Source of the DNA: Otis tarda
Lineage: Eukaryota; Chordata; Aves; Otidiformes; Otididae
Direction: 5' to 3'
Length of the DNA: 64,000 nucleotides
NCBI GenBank assembly: GCA_026413225.1
Contig: JAPMTP010000087.1
Span: forward strand, 62,001-126,000
Position 1 is the first letter of the stretch. Each line of letters starts with the position of its first letter. The notes below the pieces were generated by a model, which did no database searches, was not told the origin of the DNA, and saw nothing but the letters and a program-made list of their open reading frames with translations. The position numbers and the translations under genes were made by a program. Below are positions 8,929-19,150 of the stretch, piece by piece.

Positions 8929-11060
8929 GGTAGAGATATTTTAGCTGAAGTTAAGCCTGGGAAGAGGGAGGGGTTAGGTTCTCCCTCGCCCGCCCTGCCG
9001 TGCCATACCTGACACCCCTATAATCCTTTGATTAGGCACCCCAGGCCTGCTGGAAACAAGCCTAACCCTTGCATTTCTCTTAACAGCAAACCCCAAGATC
9101 GCTTCTTGGCCCGGTCCCCGCTCCCACGGTTGACAAATTCCCACATCATCCGGCTGAAAGATGTAGGAGGCGGAGCACAAATTCAGCCTTTGGCCAAACT
9201 CCCAGGCACACAGACAGCAGGAGCAGCCGGGCTGAAAGTCACCAGCACACCAGCTCAGACGCACACACGCAAAACCACATCGCTTCCCTCCAAACATACG
9301 TGGCCAATCTACAAATGTCCTGCAAGCACAGGATTCCCGCTATTCCCAGGCCTGCTCTGGTGCTCGGCAGGACCTGAACGTCAACGTCCGCACAAAGGGG
9401 CCGCTCTGCTGAGCGGGAGCACGGTCAGCTGTGCTGTGGTCATTTGGCACCGCCGGCGCCTGCCACCACACCTGCAAACCACACTCTTGCAGGACAACAG
9501 CTAGCACATCCTGCAAGCTTTTGTCAAGCTTCACTTGGAGACTGAAGCAGTACATTTTACAGAGGAGCGCTCCTCGGCAAACCCTAGAGCGGTTCTTCAG
9601 CACATGCCTCAGCGCCAGCCTCCCTCGCTGGCGTTTTCATCCCCTGCTTTCCTCACAACATCAGACTTCCTCGGTTGTACAGAGGAACACCAGATCTGCA
9701 CACCAGATCTGCACATCTTGTGCGTTTCCGCTGACCGTAAGTTACCCTCCAGAGAGGCTAGGATATACGTGCACTCTTACAAACTGCCTAGGAAAACCAT
9801 ATCCTTATTTCTCACCTACCAGCACGTCTTACCTGGCAAAGCCATCTCCATCACGCTCACCTCCAGGAATACCTGCTCTCTTACAACATATTCCAGTGCC
9901 TCCAGTGTACCTCATTCTCACACAGGGGCAAGCTGTCCTAGGACAGCGATGGTCACAGGTTTGGGAGCACTGGTGTTCCTCAACATCCCACGTCTTCCTT
10001 GGCTTTCCAGCATACCATCAGCAGACAAGTACGCAGGCAGCCAGCGAGGCTCTTTTGCCGTTCAGCCATCTGGGACATAATTCCTACTTTAGTCACAGCC
10101 CCTTTCCCCATGGTCACTGCACTTCCCGCCATTTCTCCAGCTCTTTTCCTACTTGAGCCATTGCGAAAGACGCTGCTATCGCCCGTCTGTTCCGTTACAC
10201 GGGACGTCCTGGCAAAGACCCTCCATGAACCTTCAGGTCCCAACTGCTCACACAGGATGCCTCGCTTTATTCACCCCGATTTCCTAGGACCCCCGATCGG
10301 GTTGGCTTTCTTCACCAGGCAGACAGACCTTCGTGCCTGGCCTCCCGCTGCGGGTGGGCTCCTACAGGCACACACACCTGCGTGACACCTTCCAAGGAGC
10401 CGCACCACCTTCCCAACCCCTCGACAACAAGAACCACCCCTCATGGCACCCCCCAGCCCAACTCCCTCATTCTGGGGTATATTCTTCTACTTTTCTCCCC
10501 TTCTCTGGAATAAAGGAGTCCCTAACGTCCTGGCGTTACTTTGCCCACCTGGCACCGTGCCTTGGGGCACAGCAAAGTGAAATTGCTGCAATACACCACC
10601 AGAACTCACAGGATGCACTAAGAAACAATAACCAACAAGAGCAACTGGGACATGGGTCTGGACCAGCACCTGCTCTCGGCTTGGGCTTTGGCTATTTGTG
10701 CTCCTTTTGTATCTTTGGTTGCAGGGACTGTAACTACATCGACATCAGGCTCCAACCAACCCAAACACATCCCTACCAGCAGCCCAGAGTGGCTGGGAGT
10801 CATCTACACTCGCTCCAGCTTCCGGAGAGATGCTGTTCTCTACCCACACCTCCCAGATCCACCCTGTTTGAGGGAGCCCGGGGCTGAACAGGCAGAAGCT
10901 TTTGTCGTCGACTGCTTGGCTGGAAGTCCGGGAGGCGGCGCGTGGCCCAGATTGCTCGCGCAGCGGCATCCGCCCTGAACCAGCCGGCTGCTTTCACACC
11001 GCTCTGGCTCGCAGACCTTGGGACAGGACAACCACGCACGAGTGCGCACACACGCACAAA
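8929..11060. other. Spacer between gene copies
   Basis: This lies between the promoter of the left gene copy and the polyadenylation site of the right one. No family-level protein match is visible. A minus-strand segment at 9475-9530 encodes SLQVKLDKSLQDVLAVVLQE with a CAG/GTGTGG border and could be an exon, but I cannot assign it. A 14-base tandem (CACCAGATCTGCA) lies near 9690. It is nearly identical to 42.94-45.07 kb. Confidence 0.5.
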
Positions 11061-11076
11061 CACACCGTGCAAAATA

Positions 11077-11082
11077 TTTATT
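11077..11082 (-). promoter_or_regulatory. Polyadenylation signal AATAAA, 3' end of FHAD1-like gene
   Basis: The minus strand reads TTTGAATAAATATTTTGCAC, followed within 20 bases by the GU-rich run GTGTGTTTGTGCGTGTGTG. Signal plus downstream element is the standard arrangement. It lies about 860 bases after the stop of the terminal exon. Confidence 0.75.
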
Positions 11083-11934
11083 CAAAAGAGGTCTGCACGC
11101 ACCGCGTGCTCGGCTGCCGTTTCACCCTGCACACCTGGCAGCGGTGCACTCCGACAGCTCCCAAGCCCCCGCATTGATCCATGTGCCTCAAACGGACCGT
11201 CCCCTTCGCATCTGAGCGCAAACCACAACGGAGAAAGCAACCCAGGAAAGAGATCTGTCCTCTCCCCGAGCAGCGTGGGGCTCATTTCTGCCCACTGCCC
11301 ACCAGCAAGCCCAGATGTTGGCAGGAGTCAGGCCTGGCCCGGGGCCACTGTCCCAGGCCCTGAACGGAGCAGGGGAAAGCTGCAGCGCTGCTCTGGCAAC
11401 GCCGTTTCCCTTACTCAGAAAGAAGGGGCACTAACAAAAGGAGCTTTGCCCCTTTCCACTTGGAAAACACTCACATTTGGCATCAATTTGGTGGCTCAGA
11501 AAAGTCTGGCTGGCACGACAGGGAGAGGGGGTGAGAAGATACATGGGGTGGTCCTTCTGGAAAACACCACAAATTACACTTTTGCTGTTTCCAGTCTCCA
11601 TTTACTTCAGCGCACCAGACCCAGCGGCATTCAGGTTTCTTTCCCCACGCTCTTTTGAAAAATCCTGTTCTGGGGAATGTTTGGCTAGTCCTTGTGCCGC
11701 AGCGCTACGCACCCATCGTGTCCTCCACGGCGCAGCTTCCAGGGAGCCCTGACCGCTTCTGCGCCCACAGACCGAGCCCCTCTTAGTGTAGGTTTGCTTT
11801 TTTTTAAAAAAAAAAAAAAACCAAAAAAACCAGTACACTCCAGCAGCATCACAGAGCCTCTTTTTAGGTCATTTGCTGGCTCCCTGGTGCTTTCTCCTGG
11901 ATCTCCTCGTACTTGGGCGGAGGGGTCAGCGGCT

Positions 11935-12034
11935 CTATCGTGACAGGAGCCGTGCAGGTTCTGCTGTGGGCTCTCTGGCCTTCTGCTTGCCCACGCACAC
12001 AGGCTGCTGGGCTTGCAGGGACTCTTCTTTCAGC
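11935..12034 (-). CDS. FHAD1: FHAD1-like terminal exon E21', second 3' cassette of unit A
   Basis: Acceptor CGTTTTGTGCAG is followed by LKEESLQAQQPVCVGKQKAR and a tail ending ARLLSR and TAG. One carried base completes the arginine codon split with E20. Downstream runs an 860-base 3' UTR to the AATAAA at 11077-11082. The tail differs from the other cassette (25599-25698), which ends KRRGA, because homology stops inside the exon at 11954/25618. Confidence 0.7.
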
Positions 12035-12880
12035 CTGCACAAAACGGGAGGGGGAAAGCGTCCGTCACCGCGTCAACCCCCCAAAACACAGCTGGCCTCC
12101 GCACTTGCACCCCTCCTAGGACCCTCCCCACACCATGGGGTGATGCTGAAGGACATGGGAGCAGCAAGCGCCTTGCTTGGACTGGCAAAAACTTCAGCAG
12201 GCACTTTCCCTGTGCCCATTCCTTGTGCCCTGGACAGCCCTTCCCATCGGCTCCCACGCCTGGCTCTGTCCCGCTGACACCGGCCCTCCACCCCAGCCAA
12301 TGCCGCCGCTCTCCCTGCGTCCGGCCCGTCCGCACCAGGGAATTTGCCAAGGGTCCCCCGACTCTGCCACTGCCTGACTGCGCTGGGCCCTGCGAGGCAC
12401 CCAGAGGACGTCTCTCTGCTTCTCCTCACCATTCTGCTTTGGACCATACCAACACGGGACCAGTCCTGGCCAGCGGCACAACCAGGCGTGTATCGCTGCC
12501 GCGAGGCTGCACCACTCCTTCCCACGAGTTTCCCGTCGCTTTGCAGCCCAGGACCTTGCCTCACTCGGACCCGCGGCCACCCACAGCCACCCGGCCTCTG
12601 GTACCTCTCGCTCTCATGAAGCTTCATCATTTCTTCTTTCTTCTCCAGGCAGCTCTGGAGGTTCTTGAGCTTTTCCAACAGCTCCTCCATGTGTTTCTGC
12701 CTCTGCAGCCCTGCTTGTTCCCTTTCCTCCTGAGGGAGCTGCTTCAGAGACCGCGTTCCTGACAGCTCCTTCATCTTCACCAGGCTTGCCAGAGCACTAA
12801 TGATGTCAACGTACTGCGGAAAGCCCCGGTAATGCATTATTTCCTCGGCCTGACAATTCCTCTGCCACCTACCATCACCC
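11954..12880 (-). repeat. Second copy of FHAD1 3' cassette (unit A)
   Basis: About 927 bases are duplicated at 25618-26545 (and in unit B at 45963-46889 and 59639-60565). It carries E20 and most of E21. The right border coincides with the TG of an ERV terminus at 12882. The left border falls inside the terminal exon. The two copies differ by a few per cent, more than the same cassette between units. Confidence 0.92.
12605..12813 (-). CDS. FHAD1: FHAD1-like E20', second cassette, unit A
   Basis: The 209-base exon has acceptor GGGGCTTTCCGCAG and donor GTACCAG. It begins YVDIISALASLVKMKELSG and continues through ELLEKLKNLQ to KKEEMMKLHESE. FHAD1 has the corresponding YLDMSKTLGSL...K.MSG and L.RKEELL segment. 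It starts in phase 0 and ends with two bases, fitting E21'. Spliced after E20 of the same unit it would shift frame, so the two E20 copies look like alternatives. Confidence 0.85.
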
Positions 12881-12881
12881 C

Positions 12882-13843
12882 TGTCGCAGTTCAGCCCCAA
12901 TTGGGACCACACTACGCAGTCTCTCTCTCACTCCCCCCCCACCCTCCAGTGGGACAGAAGGGAGAACTGGTAAACAAAAAAAAAAACCAGCAAAAACATG
13001 TGGGCTGTGATGGAACAAAAAAAAAAAAATTAACAGTGGAAAACAAAACAGTGATGGAAAACAAATACATTATAATGGCTTACAACAAATCCCCACACCT
13101 GGTTTCTTCCAAGTAGCAGGAGGCTCCCCTCAGCACCCTCCTCACTGATACCCTGAGCACCATGTCAGATGGGATGGAACAGCCCTTGGCCTCACTTGGG
13201 TAAATTAACCCCAGCTGTTAGCTCATTAGTTAACTATCCCAGCTGCCTGCCCCAGCCATAGGGGCCACCAGCTCCAGTTCTCTGCCCAGCTCAGGTGAAT
13301 ATTAACTCTGTCCTAGCCAGAACCAGGACATTATCCACCCCTTAGTCCACACCATCTACAGCATGCCCAGACCCTACACTTTCCGATTAATCATCAACTT
13401 TTTCTTTCTTTGATCTGCTTGTATGCAGACACACAGATGTAACTCCCCTAGTCCACGGCCCATCCCTCCAAAAGCTCTTTTGAGTTTATCCAGTCCATAA
13501 CTTTGGGCTCCATCTGTCATAACAGTCTCTCAGCGCAGGACAGACAATGCCATGTTTGCTCAGGCAGTGTATCTGCTGCGAGTGATTTAGCATGTTCATG
13601 GTCTGCAGACTGAAGATCTATTGCTAGGTGCTAGTGGCAAGAGCCAGTTCTGGTTCCATCACTGCTGCCTTTTTTTCTGTTTTATCCAAGTTCATTCTTT
13701 GTTGGTCTAGCTGATTTTACTGTAATACTTTTGACACAACACAAGTCTCTCAGGGTGTGGAGCAGGAGGAAGCAAAGAGGCACACAGAACGGCTGGATAA
13801 TGACATCCAGTACTATACAGTAATCAGCATCAAGCACTTCAAA
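12882..13843 (-). mobile_element. ERV 3' non-coding end, probably LTR (minus orientation)
   Basis: On the minus strand the integrase relic is followed by about 960 bases without coding potential. They end in GGGCTGAACTGCGACA exactly at the border of the FHAD1 cassette. The terminal CA and the A-rich tracts fit an LTR, but I could not identify its 5' TG with certainty. Confidence 0.55.
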
Positions 13844-14585
13844 TTATTGGCTCTTTTCACCTAAAATTAGATCTCCTTGAGGTACACATCGGACTTCCCC
13901 ATCCTCCTGCATTACCCACCAAGTACACCCAGGTCCTTGAGCAAAAGCAATCCCATGCACGGGTTTGCCTTTGCCCAGGGGAGAAATGACCCAGACTGTC
14001 TTCCCCAGTATATTCCTCACATGCACCACAGGGACTTTATCCCCTTCAACAGTACGCAGCCGTTCAGATTGGGCAGGGCCAGCTCGATTGGTGGACCACC
14101 CGAGTGTTGACTAGCCAAGCGGCTTTTGCTAAATGTTTGTCCCAGTTTTTGAAGGTTCCACCACCCATTGCTTTCAGTGTCGTTTTCAGCAGCCCATTGT
14201 ACCTTTCAATTCTTCCACAGGCTGGTGCGTGATAGGGGATGTGGTATACCCACTCGATGCCGTGCTCTTTGGCCCAGGTGTCTGTGAGGTTGTTTCGGAA
14301 GCGGGTACCATTGTCTGATTCAATTCTTTCTGGAGTGCCATGTCGCCATAAGACTTGTTTCTCAAGGCCCAGGATGGTGTTCCGGGCAGCGGCATGGGGC
14401 ACAGGATATGTTTCCAGCCATCCGGTGGTTGCTTCTACCATTGTAAGCACATAGCGCTTGCCTTGGCGGGTTTGTGGGAGTGGGATGTAATCAACTGGCC
14501 AGGCCTCTCCATATTTACACTGCAGCCATTGTCCTCCATAGCACAGAGGCTTTAACCGCTTGGCTTGCTTGATTGCAGCACACAT
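13844..14585 (-). pseudogene. ERV integrase relic (unit A)
   Basis: The minus-strand reading frame keeps the catalytic triad of a retroviral integrase: Asp in WPVDYI, Asp in ESDNGT and Glu in RIERYNG, with 35 residues between the second Asp and the Glu. The frame breaks by one base near 14100 after AWLVNTR. The C-terminal domain resumes in another frame (VHVRNILGKTVWV to LILGEKSQ). Upstream protease and RT are absent. The element is opposed to the env relic that follows at 14.63 kb, so the two come from different insertions. Not functional as it stands. Confidence 0.88.
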
Positions 14586-14739
14586 TTCCCATTCGTGGAT
14601 AACCTGTTGTAAGGGTCGGTCAGAAAATCAGTATTGTCTCAGCCTTGTCATCGAGGACTTCCAGGTGGACTGTGGACTTGATCTGGCCTAAAAGTTAGGC
14701 TCACAACTGGACATGAGTTGCTGCCAGCAGCCTGCCTGA

Positions 14740-15419
14740 GATGCAGTTGTTTTTTTCCGGGGAACAGAACGGAACTGTTATGGACAAGGCCGACTCTGGC
14801 CTAACAACAAAATGTACAACACCCTTGAGATGGCGGACAGAGTGGCGCGGAGGTGCCACGGCTCAGCCCTGTTGTCAAAAACTGCCAGAGATAACCGTGC
14901 AGCTGCTATCGAGGAGGATGGAAAATATTGAAAACAAAACTATTGATGCTCTACAAGGGCTGCAAACTGAAGTATCCAGCTTGTCAAAAGTAGTTTTACA
15001 GAATCGGATGGCCCTGGACCTATTTTTGGCCTCGCAAGGGGGTTGGCACAGTCATTAACACAAGCTGTTGTATGTATCTAGATCAGAGTGGTAGGATCTC
15101 CACAGATCTAAAAGAGATTCGGGAGCAGACTAAAAGCTTACGTGAGGTCACCAAGGATGATACTTCACGGGGCTTTGAAGATGTGTGGAACAAACTTACT
15201 TCTCGGCTTCCCAGTCTCACACGGGTGAAACAATTATTTACGGCTGCTACGTTGCTTGGTTTGCTCATTTTCCTTACTTGCAGTCTAATTCAATGTGCTT
15301 CCTGGTGCTGTGAAAGGGCCACAGGGAGTTACGAAGAACGGAAATCACATAAACTTAAATATCGAGTAGAATCAGGCAAGGATTTTAAAAGGACCATCAA
15401 AACCAATGGGATTCTCTAA
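14740..15419 (+). pseudogene. ERV envelope transmembrane subunit relic (unit A)
   Basis: Plus-strand frames encode a heptad-repeat region (MENIENKTIDALQGL), an immunosuppressive-type stretch (LQNRMALDLF), then a CX6CC-like site whose first Cys is Gly. One hydrophobic membrane span of about 20 residues (near 15236-15296) and a short cytoplasmic tail follow. A one-base length change in a G run near 15040 splits it into two frames; unit B has one more G there and ends in a different early stop. The surface subunit is essentially missing and the gene is dead. The arrangement is of the gammaretrovirus type. Confidence 0.82.
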
Positions 15420-15461
15420 ATTTTGCAAAAGAATTTGCAATGATCTTTAAGAAGGGGGAGT

Positions 15462-16220
15462 TGAAGAGGAGATCTAGAAGAATAAAGGACTAATCAGAAT
15501 AATAATAAAATTATTAAGCAATAAAACAAGTAGCTTTATAATAAACCAGTAGGTTTTGGATAGCCTAGCAGGAACCCTGCAGAACAATTTAATTCTTGTG
15601 CGAAAGTACAAACCACTAACCTCGAGAGAAAGAACAGCAGAGTCAGAAATTTACCATAACAAGGTACTTTCAGAATGCCCCAGCAGGTGCTGGGATGAGT
15701 CCCATGGGAACATCCTGAGGGAGCACAGACACACGAGTGAAACCAAGAGAAGGGGGCTTCAGGGGTTTAGAAGCAACTGCTGGGGTGGAACAACCAAGGA
15801 CACTGGGAACCAACACAGACAAGTCGCTAAGAAGCTGCCTTGGCAGCAAGAAGAAAGAAAAACAAAAGTCTGAGTTCACGCAGCGCACACGGTGATGAAG
15901 AGGAGGAAACAACCACCGGCTGAAGTAAACGACCAGCAGAGGGACTGCGACTCCTGAGAACAGACACGGGAGGACGCAGAGACTGGGGAAGAACCTGTCT
16001 CACCTGGGTGGAAACTTACGAGAATGATTTCTCGAAAAACTAACGACTATGTCACCAAATCCTCGGGAATTCTACGAATCTGTGTGTCTGCGATGCACAA
16101 ATCTTGTACCTGTCGCTCATCACGGCGCAGGCGTTTGGAGGAGCGATCCCCCGCGTGCCCGGCGCTGTAATAAAGAATACCTGCTTAATAGTTACCTGGA
16201 CTACGAAGTTTCTTTTCTCA
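15462..16220 (+). mobile_element. ERV 3' LTR following env (unit A)
   Basis: The polypurine tract AAGAAGGGGGAGT precedes TGAAGAGG, and the element ends TTTTCTCA, giving a 759-base TG...CA LTR. Near its end it has GGAGCGATCCCCCGCGTGCC and the polyadenylation signal in TGTAATAAAGAATACC. Those features are also present in the other LTR family at 18.45 kb, so the two are related. Confidence 0.82.
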
Positions 16221-17066
16221 GAGCTTTTTCGGCTTCAGCAGCGTGGCCCTGCCGCCCCGTCCCGTGCAAGCCTTCCCCCGGCTGCAGCGCGCTTCCTCGC
16301 TCTCGCTCCCCTCCTCTCCGATTTGCCGTGCGCATCCGTCCCTCTGCCTCTCCCCGGGAAGCTCCCAAAGGGGAACATCACCCCCGCAGGGACCAAAAGC
16401 CCTCCCGGGCCCTGCTGTACCCGGCACAGCCGCATCGGCGCGTCGAGGCGCAACCTGCGCGTCTCGCTGCCGCGTCCAGGGCCGGGGTGCCAGCCTCCGG
16501 GAAGAAGCGGGAGAACAGGGGGCTCCTCGCCCTGGGGAGGGCACGCTGGCACCCCAACAGCCCCCAGCCTCGGGCTTCGGGCCTCGCCGCGCCCAGCTCG
16601 GCCCTGCAGGGACTTTCCCGGCCGGAGCGAGGGGCTGCAGCAGACCGCGGCCGTGCCTTCGCCGGCGGGAGCTGCCCGCACAAAGCGCCCGACGGGCTCT
16701 GCGGGGACGCTCCGGGTCACCCCGCTCGCCCGCGGCTACTCACGCGCATCCCGGCGTGACCGTGGCCGAAGCCACCCCGCTTTCGCTCTCCCGCCCAGAA
16801 ATTTCCAGGGCTCGATGCTTGCCCGGGGCCGGGCTGCCGGAGTCACGCTCCGCCGTGCGCGGCGGCGCGCAGCGCGGTCGGGTGCCTGGGACACGCCGCA
16901 GCCCCGGGGGGCTGCACCGCGGGCGGAAAAATGGGGGCCCCCTCGGCGCAGCGGCAACGCGGGGGTCCCTTGCCATCTCCACCGGCGCCAGCGCAAGGGG
17001 CCAGGGCCCCCGTCCCACGAGATGGGCGGGGGTCCGTTCTGCGGGGGTGCAGAGGGGACCCTGCTG
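16221..17066. other. CpG-rich segment, possible orphan first exon
   Basis: About 850 bases of very GC- and CpG-rich DNA (GGCGCGTCGAGGCGCAACCTGCGCGTC) with no recognisable protein. On the minus strand CCGGGATGCGC is followed by a consensus donor GTGAGTAGCC (16738-16743), as expected at the end of a first exon in a CpG island. I cannot name the gene. Confidence 0.45.
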
Positions 17067-17788
17067 TAAGGGGCTGGGGGACGGCGTCCCCTGCAAGGTG
17101 CCGGGGAGGGGGAAAATCCCGGGGATCCCTCCCGCAAGGAGCGCGGGTGGGGGGTGTCCCAGCCATCCCTCTGCAAAAGGCTGGGGTGGTGGGGAAGCCT
17201 CCTGCAAGGAGCTGGGGAGGTGCTGGGGGGTCCCCCTGCATGGAATGGGGAAGGGCCTGCAAGGAGCCTGAGGAGCATCCCTCCAGCAAAGATTTAGGGG
17301 GGTCCCCCTTGCAAGGAGCTGGAGAGATCCCGGGGGTCCTTCCTACAAAGAATGGGGGGTGCCTCCTGCTAGACATGGTGGGGTCCCTCCTGCAAGGATC
17401 CTCGGGGGCATCTGGGGGTCCTTCTGCAAAATATGGGGGAGTCTCTCCTGCAAGGAGCTAGGGGGGTCCTGCAGGTCGTTTCTGCAAGGAGTAGGGGGAT
17501 TCTTCCTGCTAGGAATGCGGGGGAGGACCTCCTGCAAGGAGCTGGGGAAGTGCTGGGGGTCCTTCCTGCAAAAAATGAGGGGGTCCCTCCTGCAAGGAGC
17601 TGTGGGGGATCCTCCAGGTCGTTCCTGCAAGGAATGAGGGGGGATCTCTCCTGCAAGGAACTGGGGAGGACCTCGGGGTCGTCCTGCAAGAAACAGCGGG
17701 GTCCCTTCAGCGAGGAGCTGGAGGGGTCCTGGGGGTTCCTCCTGCAAAAAGTGCGGGGTCTTTTCTACAAGAAGCCTGGGGGTCCTTC
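17067..17788. repeat. G-rich minisatellite, left array (unit A)
   Basis: Imperfect repeats of roughly 35-45 bases are built on TCCTGCAAGGAGCTGGGG plus GGGGGTCCTTC. G-runs of 4-6 recur on the plus strand. Its first ~200 bases are repeated at 23638 onward. The right end touches the TG of an LTR at 17789. Confidence 0.92.
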
Positions 17789-18544
17789 TGTTACAAGTAT
17801 TACGAGTTAAAGCGAGCTGATTATTAGTTTGCTGCTCCGCCCCTCCTATCTCGATCTGGGTATCGAGGACTTTAATCAGTAGAATTATAATCAATCCTAT
17901 TATCAACCAATGATTGATAATAGCAAAATACTTAGTCAATACGACTCCGGAATATCAATATGGGGTGATTCTTGCTAACTCTAGAACTCTAGTCACATGG
18001 GTTAAATTTTATATGAAATATCCTTAGAGGGAATGGGGAGTCTTAGAACTGTTACACCACCTCGTTTATTGGAAGTTAGCCTAACGTGTCTGGGGTAGTT
18101 AGGAGAGTGGCAGAACCAGGCACCAACTGTGCAGCTTGGGCCTTGAGCCATCACTTTCAAGCCAGAAGATTCAAGGGCAGGGCGACCTTGTTCTCAAGAC
18201 TATCTAAGGAAGATTTAAGGGGGAGTTCGACCAGCGAATTCGAGGAGGGGGCGCTCTGACGACCCCCAAGACCACCAGAAGACCCTCGACTCAAAAGACT
18301 GAGCATGCGCAAGTGGGTGGGGAAATATTATAATGATTTATCAGAAATTTAATGTTTATGTATAACATTTCTCGTAAATCTAGTGAATATGTGTATCGAA
18401 TGTGTATTTAACTGCGCTGTTGGATCAGACAGGTGCGCACGCTGGGTGGAGCGATCCCCCGTGTGCCCAGCGCTGCAACAAAGAAGTGCCTGCTTCTGAA
18501 CTTCACATTGCTGTTAAGGAGTTTTATTCCGGATTTCGGTAACA
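17789..18544 (+). mobile_element. ERV 5' LTR (unit A)
   Basis: A 756-base element starts TGTTACAAG and ends CGGTAACA, so the termini are inverted repeats. It is followed at once by GTT and a primer-binding site. Shared R-region text with the LTR at 15462-16220. Its U3 starts in the minisatellite without an obvious target-site duplication. Confidence 0.88.
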
Positions 18545-18548
18545 GTTT

Positions 18549-18566
18549 TGGCGACCCAGGTGGGAC
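18549..18566 (+). other. Retroviral primer-binding site, tRNA-Arg-like
   Basis: TGGCGACCCAGGTGGGAC begins with the TGG that pairs with a tRNA CCA end. By memory it differs at two positions from the complement of vertebrate tRNA-Arg 3' ends. The spacing of four bases (GTTT) from the LTR is normal. Confidence 0.6.
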
Positions 18567-19150
18567 CTTGCGAGTGAGACTGGACGAGATCGAGTGTCGA
18601 TCGAACTCCAGCCGGCACTGAGGCATTCTCGGGGAGACCCATCGCTTTCGACTCACAAAGCTCCTCGCAACGTTCCCTGGAGAAAAGGGTAAGGCTCTTC
18701 TTCTTTGAAATCTGTCTGCTCTGGATAGCCTGCCCGTAAGGCGCGGCGAAAGCTTCGCAGGGTTGGGGCTCAGGGGGTACCTGTTTGGTTTGGGAGCCTA
18801 GGCCTCTGCCTGCAAGTCATAAGCGAAAGCTATTGCTGGGTTGGACATCTGTGTATTTGGGACCATTGTCATTTGCATTTGTTTGGTTTGTGTATTTGGA
18901 CAACTGTCATTTGCATTTATCTGGTATTTGGCATTTGGTCTAAGCTGTTTAAGAGTAAGAGTACGGGAAGTATTGGTAAGATTTGTACATAGCTTGGAAA
19001 GGGGCCCCAGGGTGTTTTAGAAGTGATTTCCAAGCTGGTAATTGTTGCTTCAACGCATTTGGGGTTTTAAACTTTTCTTGGTGACGGGATTGACTTTGTC
19101 TGTAGAACAGTGTTATTGTCTTTTTGGTACCAAAAACTCTTTTGTAAAGT

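Noticed and set aside
11862-11940. Alternative frame ending EPLTPPPKYEEIQEKAPGSQQ and a stop after E21'
   Set aside because: It looks protein-like (PPxY), but it is out of phase with E20' and would need an extra splice that I cannot support.
17343-17939. 198-codon minus-strand frame rich in LQEG/PSSLQE repeats
   Set aside because: It is a translation of the G-rich minisatellite; frame and repeats change with each indel between units.
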